From contig NZ_JALU01000013.1 in the NCBI RefSeq assembly GCF_000525775.1, forward strand, positions 1-41,969: DNA of 41,969 nucleotides, given 5' to 3'. The DNA is from Mogibacterium timidum ATCC 33093 (lineage in GTDB: Bacteria > Bacillota > Clostridia > Peptostreptococcales > Anaerovoracaceae). Each line of letters starts with the position of its first letter. The first letter of the stretch is position 1. Below the pieces are notes generated by a model. That model searched no databases. It was not told the DNA's origin and worked only from the letters and a program-made list of their open reading frames with translations. The position numbers and the translations under genes were made by a program. Positions 1 through 5,714 of the stretch are shown here, piece after piece.

Positions 1-72
1 ACACAGAAGTTAAGCTCTTTAGCGCTGAAGATACTTGGTGGGAAGCTGCCTGGGAAATTAGGACGTCGCCGG
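1..72 (+). rRNA. rrf: 5S ribosomal RNA, 3' part
   Basis: The window opens inside a 5S rRNA. The stretch reading AGAAGTTAAGC, then TGGTGGGAAGCTGCCTGGGA and the closing GGACGTCGCC, matches the conserved 3' two thirds of bacterial 5S. The 5' part lies off the window. A run of seven T follows directly (73-79), so the terminal 5S helix plus this U-tract probably ends the rRNA operon transcript. The exact 3' end is uncertain by a few bases. Confidence 0.88.
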
Positions 73-79
73 TTTTTTT

Positions 80-385
80 ATGCCAAAAAATATCAGAAAG
101 TCTCGATTATGCGCACAGACACCGGATGCGATATAAAAACTGCATGCGCATAAACATCGGAATCGATGTAAATATAACCTGTAATAAGATAAAACCAACA
201 CCTTACTACCGGATTACCACGCATAAATGAGCTTTTGTACGATGCTTCCCCTTGAAAGGTGGAGCTTAAAAATACACTTCCAATATAAATCGAATATTAG
301 TAAATCTAGGTGCTTCAAATATGAGGTGTCTATTTTTTTAACCAATTTGAAAAGCTGTGATGAGAATAGGATACATCAGCAATAC
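80..385. other. AT-rich spacer with no recognised gene
   Basis: About 300 bases between the 5S gene and the next promoter. All frames are broken by stops, and the only longer minus-strand frame here (376-651) is a shadow of the AbrB gene. I see no tRNA fold and no strong inverted repeat. Confidence 0.5.
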
Positions 386-413
386 TTGTTTTTCTGAGAT
401 TTTATAGTATAAT
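386..413 (+). promoter_or_regulatory. Promoter of the AbrB-ABC operon
   Basis: TTGTTT (386-391) and TATAAT (408-413) are separated by 16 bp, a good sigma-A match. The start point would fall near 420, inside the tandem repeats that follow, so a protein bound to the repeats would block RNA polymerase. Confidence 0.6.
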
Positions 414-458
414 AAATCATACAAATCATACAAATCATATAAGTTATATTAGTCGTAT
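414..458 (+). repeat. Five 9-bp tandem repeats, candidate operator
   Basis: The units are AAATCATAC (414-422), AAATCATAC (423-431), AAATCATAT (432-440), AAGTTATAT (441-449) and TAGTCGTAT (450-458). The first three are almost identical and the last two are degenerate. The block fills the space from the -10 box to the ribosome binding site (AAAGGGAGG, 460-468) of the AbrB-type regulator gene. Autoregulation by that protein is inferred from position only. Confidence 0.6.
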
Positions 459-477
459 TAAAGGGAGGCCGATTATC

Positions 478-690
478 GTGAAAACACCAAAAGGTAAATA
501 TGCTTGGACAGCTACAGTTGGTGAAAAAGGTCAGATAGTAATACCGAAACAGGCACGGGAAATATTTAATATTAAACCCGGTGATACCATTCTGCTTCTC
601 GGTGATGAAAAAAGAGGTATTGCTATACCTCCAAAAGGAACATTTGCACACTTGATGGAAGTAGCTTTTGAAGAAAAAGAGGATGAATGA
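478..690 (+). CDS. AbrB/MazE/SpoVT-family DNA-binding regulator
   Basis: A 70-residue protein with the swapped-hairpin AbrB fold over residues 8-55. The typical pattern is visible: GEKGQIVIPKQAREIFNIKP, then GD at about residue 35 and a hydrophobic strand (ILLLGDEKRGIAI). It starts with GTG at 478 behind AAAGGGAGG at good spacing. Such small proteins dimerise, bind DNA and usually repress their own operon. It ends 1 nt before the probable ATG of the ABC ATPase gene, so the three genes 478-2076 form one operon. In many Firmicutes a GntR regulator of YtrA type precedes this kind of ABC-2 pair; here an AbrB protein takes that place. An antitoxin role is possible for the fold, but no toxin gene lies next to it. 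Confidence 0.85.
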   Translation: MKTPKGKYAWTATVGEKGQIVIPKQAREIFNIKPGDTILLLGDEKRGIAIPPKGTFAHLMEVAFEEKEDE

Positions 691-691
691 T

Positions 692-1426
692 ATGGAATAT
701 ATTCTCGAGGTAAATAATCTGACGAAAATCTATCCGGCTTTTGAACTAAAACCTATCAGCTTTAATATTGAGGCGGGTGAAGTTATGGGGTTCATAGGCA
801 GAAACGGTGCAGGCAAAACTACGGCACTAAAATCTATCTTGAACCTTGTACATCCCGAAGCAGGCAGTGTTCATATTCTTGGAATGGATTATCTGAACAA
901 TGAGGATAAGATCAAACAGCAGATTAGTTATGCAGTAGGTGGGATCAATTATTATAAAAGAAAAAAGTTAAAGGATATTGTAGCCATTACACGTATTTTC
1001 TATGAAAATTGGGACAATGAGGCATATCATCACTACCTTGCTGCATTTAAGCTTGACGAAAACAAGAAGATCATAGAGCTTTCTGAGGGGATGAAGGTAA
1101 AATTCTATCTAACATTGGCTCTTTCTCATCATGCAAGGCTTTTAATCTTGGATGAGCCGACGAGTGGACTTGATCCGGTATCCAGAGATGAAATGAATGA
1201 AATTTTTCGACAACTTGCCGAAAAAGGTGTAGCGATCTTGTTTTCTACACATATTACCAGTGATTTAGAGAAATGTGCGGATACTATCACCTACATCAAA
1301 AATGGAGAATTGCTTTTATCTACGAAAAAAGAAGAGTTTATCCGTTATTATACAAGGGAAATAGGTGGTGCACCAACACTTGAAGATATTATGGTGTATA
1401 TCGAAAGAGAAGAGGTGAATCTATGA
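692..1426 (+). CDS. ABC transporter ATP-binding protein
   Basis: ATPase subunit of an ABC-2 type exporter, 244 residues from ATG 692. I chose this start because AAGAGG (677-682) sits 9 nt upstream and the protein then opens MEYILEVNNLTKIYPAF, the usual opening strand. Upstream in-frame TTG 668 and ATG 683 are less likely. Walker A is GRNGAGKTT, Walker B is LLILDEPTSGLDP, and the switch histidine is in STHI. The signature motif is atypical: ELSEGMKVKFYLTLALS, i.e. LSEGM rather than LSGGQ, as commonly seen in the YtrB-like branch of exporters. The gene overlaps the permease gene by 4 nt (ATGA), implying translational coupling. The substrate is unknown; antibiotic or peptide export and self-protection are typical for the branch. 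Confidence 0.88.
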   Translation: MEYILEVNNLTKIYPAFELKPISFNIEAGEVMGFIGRNGAGKTTALKSILNLVHPEAGSVHILGMDYLNNEDKIKQQISYAVGGINYYKRKKLKDIVAITRIFYENWDNEAYHHYLAAFKLDENKKIIELSEGMKVKFYLTLALSHHARLLILDEPTSGLDPVSRDEMNEIFRQLAEKGVAILFSTHITSDLEKCADTITYIKNGELLLSTKKEEFIRYYTREIGGAPTLEDIMVYIEREEVNL

Positions 1427-2076
1427 TGAAAAAACTTCTTTATAAGGAAATGAAGTTATCAGCAAATCCTTTGAGCTATTGTTTTATTGTCTTTTCGGTT
1501 ATGACAATGATTCCAAGATATCCCATTCTTGTCGGTTCTTTTTTTATCTGTCTTGGCATTTTTCATACTTGCCAGCAGATTCGTGAATACGATGATATTA
1601 CATATACGGTTATGCTGCCGGTTAAGAAACAAGACGTAGTTACAGCTAAATATCTATTTGTTCTGTTTATCGAATTGATGTCTTTTATTTTATGTGCATT
1701 GCTAACGATTATTAGAATGAAATTCTTGGGAAATGCCGCTCCTTATGTTACAAATCAATTGATGAATGCAAATGCAGCTTATCTTGGATATATGATGATT
1801 GTATTTGCGTCATTTAACAGTATTTTTCTCGCAGGCTTTTTTAAAACAGCTTACAAGATCGGGAAACCTTTTATACTATTCTGCTTAGTAAATTTTATTG
1901 TAATAACCGTGGGGGAGGTGCTGCATCATATTCCCGGTTTAGAAAGTTTGAATGAGCCTTCCGATTTAAACGTATTACAGGTTGTCATATTGGCAATTGG
2001 CATCATCATGTTTGCGTTATGTACATTGTTATCATATCGAAGAGCGATGAAGAATTTTGAAGAAATTGATTTGTAA
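1423..2076 (+). CDS. ABC-2 type permease
   Basis: Membrane subunit of the exporter, 217 residues, with about six hydrophobic segments (roughly residues 18-50 as two short spans, 73-97, 115-140, 147-167 and 183-205). The N-terminus MMKKLLYKEMKLSANP and the later YTVMLPVKKQDVVTAKY segment resemble the ABC2_membrane_5 group, whose members are coded with small ATPases like the one upstream. The start ATG 1423 lies within the stop of the ATPase gene, behind GAGGTG. The AT-rich base use of this operon differs from the more GC-rich genes after 3300, which could mean separate ancestry. Confidence 0.82.
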   Translation: MMKKLLYKEMKLSANPLSYCFIVFSVMTMIPRYPILVGSFFICLGIFHTCQQIREYDDITYTVMLPVKKQDVVTAKYLFVLFIELMSFILCALLTIIRMKFLGNAAPYVTNQLMNANAAYLGYMMIVFASFNSIFLAGFFKTAYKIGKPFILFCLVNFIVITVGEVLHHIPGLESLNEPSDLNVLQVVILAIGIIMFALCTLLSYRRAMKNFEEIDL

Positions 2077-2394
2077 AGCTTAGTACATTAGTTAATATTT
2101 CTTTATTGATGAAAACAGGACAAAGGTACGGTTATGCAGATAAATCCGAAATCGTAAAAGGTTGTGTGATTGAAGTGTGCAAGGGTGTCGTGTTGAACCC
2201 AAAACACGGATTACAATGAGGAGAAATGAGGCGATTGGCTTGAGAGAATCAATCTTGGTGATCGACGATAAGTGTATTTGCTCACACTCTCGCCATCGCC
2301 TCTATTATCCTTTCAGTTTTGACTACCGGCGTCGCCGTATGCAGAAGTAGAAATTAAGCAGCTATAGAGCTTGTCTTAATCGTTTTAGGCAATA
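2077..2394. other. Gene-free gap with a long imperfect stem-loop
   Basis: This 318-base gap holds no convincing gene. A stem of about 11 bp with one bulge can form between 2228-2239 (GAGGCGATTGGC) and 2292-2302 (GCCATCGCCTC). An inner AGTGT/ACACT hairpin lies just before the right arm. A 36-codon frame at 2109-2219 (MKTGQRYGYADK...) has no ribosome binding site and matches nothing I know. The stem-loop may mark the end of one of the two convergent transcripts, but it lacks a strong T-run. Confidence 0.4.
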
Positions 2395-3078
2395 TCAGAA
2401 CTTAGTTATGTTGCTTTGTTCAGACAGCAATGCCGGATTTGGATCAGGCGAATTGAACAGGTTGAGCATCTTTTGCCTGGATAAGTCGTTCCCTACAAAT
2501 AGAAGCACATCGCCATCCTTGACTCTTTCGTATGGGCCAGGTGATATTGTTGTCTCTTCTCCTCGCTTTATTGCCACAATAGTTGCGCCGGTCTGTTGCC
2601 ATATGTTGAGTTCACCGATTGATTTACCGATAAAGTTGCAGTTAGAATCAATCTTCATATCGTGCGGCTTGAGATATGATGTGTTGTGATCTCTTGCATT
2701 GCGTGCTATCAAATCATCAAGAAGCTTTGCAAGGTTCTCGAGATTGCGCCTCTGAGTAGCTATGGCATCGACAATCTGTTCTCTTGTCTGTGCAATGGAT
2801 ATCGAATCGTGAAACCTCTCAAAATACAGTTGTGCCTTTTCGCGAGAAGCAACATATGTGCCGCTGCCCTGTTTTACAGTGACAATTCCCATATCTACGA
2901 GAACTTGCATTGCTTTGCGAGCTGTTTCAGGGGATACATGAAAAGTGGTGGCGATGGTGGATCTGGAAGTAATTCGATCTCCGACCTCGTACCAGCCTTC
3001 AGCGATTTTTTCAGCCATTTCGACAGCAATCTGCTGATATCTTGATTCATATACCCTTGTATCTTCGATTGTAGACAT
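2395..3078 (-). CDS. GntR-type regulator with RCK_C (TrkA-C) domain, BusR-like
   Basis: A 227-residue protein with an N-terminal GntR winged helix (residues 10-80; STIATTFHVSPETARKAMQVL, then VKQGSGTYV), a helical linker (90-130) and a C-terminal RCK_C domain (about 135-210; GKSIGELNIWQQTGATIVAI, then VKDGDVLLFVG). This architecture is that of BusR, the c-di-AMP-responsive repressor of betaine uptake in lactic acid bacteria, where the RCK_C domain binds the nucleotide. Here the divergent neighbour is an APC amino-acid permease rather than a betaine transporter. The start is firm: AGGAGG is followed by ATG at 3078 on the minus strand. The likely role is repressing the permease in response to c-di-AMP or a related osmotic or potassium signal; the ligand is inferred from the family. 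Confidence 0.82.
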   Translation of the reverse strand: MSTIEDTRVYESRYQQIAVEMAEKIAEGWYEVGDRITSRSTIATTFHVSPETARKAMQVLVDMGIVTVKQGSGTYVASREKAQLYFERFHDSISIAQTREQIVDAIATQRRNLENLAKLLDDLIARNARDHNTSYLKPHDMKIDSNCNFIGKSIGELNIWQQTGATIVAIKRGEETTISPGPYERVKDGDVLLFVGNDLSRQKMLNLFNSPDPNPALLSEQSNITKF

Positions 3079-3108
3079 GAAGAACCTCCTCGTAAATTAT
3101 CGCCTATG

Positions 3109-3116
3109 ATTATAAC
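3109..3116 (-). promoter_or_regulatory. Extended -10 promoter of the GntR/RCK_C gene
   Basis: On the minus strand TGTTATAAT gives an extended -10 element (plus-strand ATTATA at 3109-3114). The -35 region is poor. The start site would lie about 20-30 nt upstream of the gene. Confidence 0.5.
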
Positions 3117-3163
3117 ATCTTAGGGCACAAATAGCATCATAAGCGGGTGGGAATAATTTTTCT

Positions 3164-3202
3164 TTGACAAAGTGCCAACATTGAGATACAATAGTGTTGG
3201 CA
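3164..3202 (+). promoter_or_regulatory. Permease promoter with inverted-repeat operator
   Basis: A near-consensus promoter: TTGACA (3164-3169), 17 bp, TACAAT (3187-3192). Perfect 8-bp inverted arms TGCCAACA (3173-3180) and TGTTGGCA (3195-3202) flank the -10 box with 14 bp between them. The layout suits a repressor that blocks polymerase, and the divergent GntR/RCK_C protein is the natural candidate. A second palindrome, TGAGAATCTCA, lies at 3253-3263 in the leader. Confidence 0.72.
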
Positions 3203-3330
3203 TTAAATATAGTCACTCGCACATAGTGGCGAATCAGGGATTCGATTTTGAATGAGAATCTCAATTGGAAAAGGAAATTATATATTGCGATTAATGCAGA
3301 TATTGAATTATTTGAAAGGATGTGTCAGTA

Positions 3331-4827
3331 ATGACCAAAAAATCTGAGTTCGATAAGGTGTTATCTTCAAAAGATATATTGGTAATTGCATTTGGAGCTA
3401 TGATTGGCTGGGGCTGGGTCATTTCGACCGGTGATTGGATTCACAGAGGCGGAGTGCTTGGCGCGGCAATCGGGTTTGCGCTTGGTGGAATTATGATATT
3501 CTTTGTCGGTCTCACATATGCTGAGCTGACTGCAGCGATGCCGCAGTGTGGAGGCGAACATGTATTTAGTTACAAGGCCATGGGAGCGGTTGGTTCATTC
3601 ATATGTACCTGGGGGATTATCCTCGGTTACGTCGGAGTTGTGTGCTTCGAGGCTTGCGCGTTTCCGACGATCGTGTCGTATATATTTCCAAGGTTCCTGA
3701 AGGGATATCTGTATACGGTTGCCGGGTTTGACATCTATGCATCTTGGCTTGCCCTTGCGGTTGCTACGGCTGCGCTTATGACGTTTATCAACATACTCGG
3801 TGCCAAGACGGCTGCGATAGTGCAGACTATTTTGACGGCTATAATATTTAGCGTAGGCGTTCTGCTCATCGTAACGTCGACAGTACGCGGAGATATAGGC
3901 AACCTGATGCCACAGCTTTTTGCGGGAAGAGGAAATCAGTCGGCCATCAGCCACGTGATGCACGTAGCGGTTATGACACCTTTCTTCTTCATAGGATTCG
4001 ACGTAATTCCTCAGGCAGCGGAGGAGATTCAGGGGTCGCTCAAAAAGATAGGCAAGATACTGATCATGTCGATAATTATGGCGGTAGCGTTCTACGCGCT
4101 GGTTATAATTGCGGTTGGATACCTGATGAATCCTTCGGAGATCAGTGCATCGATGAAGGGTGCAGGGCTGGTAACAGCGGATGCGATGGCTAAAGCATAT
4201 GGAACCAAGGCAATGGCCGATGTGGTTATCATCGGCGGGCTTTGCGGAATCGTTACGAGCTGGAACTCGTTTATGATAGGCGGAAGCCGTGCGATGTACT
4301 CGATGGCGGATTCCAATATGATTCCAAAGGCTTTTGCGAAGCTGCATCCAAGGTTTAAGACTCCTGTAAATGCACTTTTGCTTATCGGAGTTATCTCGAT
4401 GTTCGCGCCGCTTGCCGGTAGGCAGATGTTGGTGTGGATATGCGACGCAGGAAACTTGGGCTGCTGCCTGGCATACTGCATGGTATCGATTTCGTTCCTG
4501 ATCTTGAGGAAAAAGGCTCCTGAGATGCCAAGACCATATAGAGTAAAACATTACAAATTCGTAGGAATTATGGCAGCCGTGCTGTCTGGTGGAATGGTTT
4601 CGATGTACCTGATTCCCGGTTCGGGAAGTACGCTGGTAACGCAGGAGTGGCTGATGGCCGGAGGTTGGGCTCTGATGGGGGCTGTGTTCTTTGCGATAAA
4701 CAAGAAGAAGTACGGAGAGCAATTCGGAAAGCACCTTGATATTGCTGTAGAGTATTCGGCGGAGGACCTGGAAGCTATGAGAGAGCACAAGACAGTTAGA
4801 ACTGCAAGCGATGTGCGAGTTTCGTAA
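3331..4827 (+). CDS. APC-family amino-acid permease
   Basis: A polytopic membrane protein of 498 residues with about twelve hydrophobic spans. TM1 carries the family signature AFGAMIGWGWVISTGDWI, the unwound segment that binds the substrate amino group in APC carriers. TM6 includes FFFIGFDVIPQAAEE, also typical. I start it at ATG 3331, ten bases after GAAAGGA, rather than the in-frame GTG 3322, which is too close to that site. It has its own strong promoter and a leader of about 120 nt. It probably imports an amino acid, or exchanges one for a product amine, with proton coupling. The substrate cannot be read from sequence. Pairing with a BusR-type regulator suggests control by osmotic or c-di-AMP state. 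Confidence 0.87.
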   Translation: MTKKSEFDKVLSSKDILVIAFGAMIGWGWVISTGDWIHRGGVLGAAIGFALGGIMIFFVGLTYAELTAAMPQCGGEHVFSYKAMGAVGSFICTWGIILGYVGVVCFEACAFPTIVSYIFPRFLKGYLYTVAGFDIYASWLALAVATAALMTFINILGAKTAAIVQTILTAIIFSVGVLLIVTSTVRGDIGNLMPQLFAGRGNQSAISHVMHVAVMTPFFFIGFDVIPQAAEEIQGSLKKIGKILIMSIIMAVAFYALVIIAVGYLMNPSEISASMKGAGLVTADAMAKAYGTKAMADVVIIGGLCGIVTSWNSFMIGGSRAMYSMADSNMIPKAFAKLHPRFKTPVNALLLIGVISMFAPLAGRQMLVWICDAGNLGCCLAYCMVSISFLILRKKAPEMPRPYRVKHYKFVGIMAAVLSGGMVSMYLIPGSGSTLVTQEWLMAGGWALMGAVFFAINKKKYGEQFGKHLDIAVEYSAEDLEAMREHKTVRTASDVRVS

Positions 4828-4876
4828 AGAGCGAACATGAAATGAGCATGAAACCAATAAAAATTTTTAATATATA

Positions 4877-4905
4877 GTGCAAAAAAATATAAACTGTTGT
4901 ATAAT
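4877..4905 (+). promoter_or_regulatory. Promoter of the five-module RNA
   Basis: A perfect TATAAT (4900-4905) is preceded at 17 bp by the weak -35 GTGCAA (4877-4882), in an A/T-rich stretch that could act as an UP element. Transcription would start near 4912. Confidence 0.6.
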
Positions 4906-4911
4906 ATAGGC

Positions 4912-5271
4912 GATAAGAAAGAGAAGAGTTTTGGAGGATGGTCCAATGATTATGTAATGGATTTCGAGATATGTTGATACTTATAACTGTGGAGGGTAGA
5001 CCGAAGGTTTAGGTAAGATTTCGGAATAGGTTAAAGCTTATGACTGTGGAGGATAGACCAAAGGTTTAGTAAGTAATTTGGAAAGGGCTATTGCTTATAA
5101 CTGTGGAGGGCAGACCAAAGGTTTAGTAACAGATTAGAATTAGCGTATACACTTCAAGATACGGAGGAAGGTCCGGTGTACAGATAGTAATTTGTCGGAG
5201 ATGATCTCCAATTGAGTAGTGGGATAAGTGCTTTAGAGGGTGTCAAGAGGAATGCTTGACACCCTCTTTTT
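4912..5271 (+). ncRNA. Candidate structured RNA with five GGAGG modules
   Basis: About 360 nt between a promoter and a perfect terminator, with no open frame of useful length. The core GGAGG-R-N-R-G-W-CC occurs five times, at 4933, 4991, 5048, 5105 and 5163, a period of 57-58 nt. The middle three modules share a 32-nt block (4981-5012, 5038-5069, 5095-5126) with only two to four changes between copies. In these, AGACC/GGTTT closes a 3-nt loop and CTTA/TAAG-type arms close the base, leaving GUGGAGGG unpaired. Alternatively CUG/YAG closes a UGGAGGR loop, with a G-U to G-C change in copy 4. Module 1 folds as TTGGA/TCCAA and module 5 as CGGA/TCCG. A GGAGA-TGA-TCTCC hairpin (5197-5209) precedes the terminator. 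I recognise no named RNA family. It could be a protein sponge, a ribosome-directed RNA or a multi-domain ligand sensor. Confidence 0.72.
5235..5271 (+). terminator. Perfect rho-independent terminator of the RNA
   Basis: AGAGGGTGTCAAG (5235-5247) pairs with CTTGACACCCTCT (5255-5267) as a 13-bp stem with a 7-nt loop, followed by a T-run. There is no T-run on the opposite strand, so it works rightward only. Confidence 0.93.
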
Positions 5272-5284
5272 GTTATGGTATAGT
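5256..5284 (+). promoter_or_regulatory. ylxM-ffh promoter built into the terminator arm
   Basis: TTGACA (5256-5261) is part of the descending arm of the terminator. TATAGT (5279-5284) follows after exactly 17 bp. The predicted start is near 5290-5292, immediately before ATG 5293. Confidence 0.75.
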
Positions 5285-5292
5285 CTTACGGT

Positions 5293-5658
5293 ATGAAAGA
5301 AAGTATAAGCAATGTTGAATATACAAGCTTGATGTATGACTTCTACGGTGGTCTGCTCGATGACAGCAAAAGAGAGATTATGGATTTGTACCATGAGGAC
5401 AATCTGTCTCTGACGGAGATTGCCGAGGAGCTCGGGATGACTAGGCAGGGGGTGCATTATACGCTCAAGAAGGCGGAGGGCATACTTGAGAACTACGAAG
5501 ATGCGCTCGGGCTTGTTGCGGTGTGGAAGAACAACAATGAACTGGTGGCAGAAGCTGATTCGCTGGTGGAGAAGATGCAGTCGATAGATGATGATGCTGA
5601 GCTGCACGGTGCGCTTGCGAGGATGAACGAGATTTTGCATAAGGCTTTGGATTTATAA
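5293..5658 (+). CDS. ylxM: YlxM/p13 SRP-associated HTH protein
   Basis: A 121-residue protein of the UPF0122 family. The hallmark MYDFYGGLLDDSKREIM is at residues 14-30, followed by a sigma-4-like helix-turn-helix (LSLTEIAEELGMTRQGVHYT, about 37-56) and a helical tail. YlxM genes accompany ffh across Firmicutes, and Streptococcus YlxM binds SRP components and tunes the GTPase cycle. No Shine-Dalgarno site precedes ATG 5293, and the promoter places the transcript start within about three bases of it, so the message looks leaderless. A downstream ATG at 5332 would remove conserved residues and also lacks a binding site. ffh follows after 56 bp, probably in the same transcript. Confidence 0.9.
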   Translation: MKESISNVEYTSLMYDFYGGLLDDSKREIMDLYHEDNLSLTEIAEELGMTRQGVHYTLKKAEGILENYEDALGLVAVWKNNNELVAEADSLVEKMQSIDDDAELHGALARMNEILHKALDL

Positions 5659-5714
5659 GATAGAGATGGCTGCTAATCCGCGGATGAGCAGCGAGATGGA
5701 GAGATACGGAAGAG

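Noticed and set aside
2109-2219. 36-codon frame MKTGQRYGYADK... in the gap after the ABC-2 permease
   Set aside because: No ribosome binding site, no known family, and the gap looks otherwise non-coding; possible but not supportable.
3595-4857. Long minus-strand open frame of 420 codons opposite the APC permease
   Set aside because: It lies antisense to a clear transporter gene, has a low-complexity Arg/His/Ser-rich product and no binding site; it is a shadow frame.
4912-5271. Reading the five-module RNA as 4.5S/SRP RNA because ffh is next
   Set aside because: The conserved SRP domain IV sequence (GGAAGCAGC-type loop) is absent and SRP RNA is not modular in this way.
4912-5271. Reading the five modules as a CRISPR array
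   Set aside because: The shared blocks are unequal, two of the five units diverge strongly, the intervening stretches are about 25 nt and AT-rich, and no cas gene is near; the unit folds as RNA instead.
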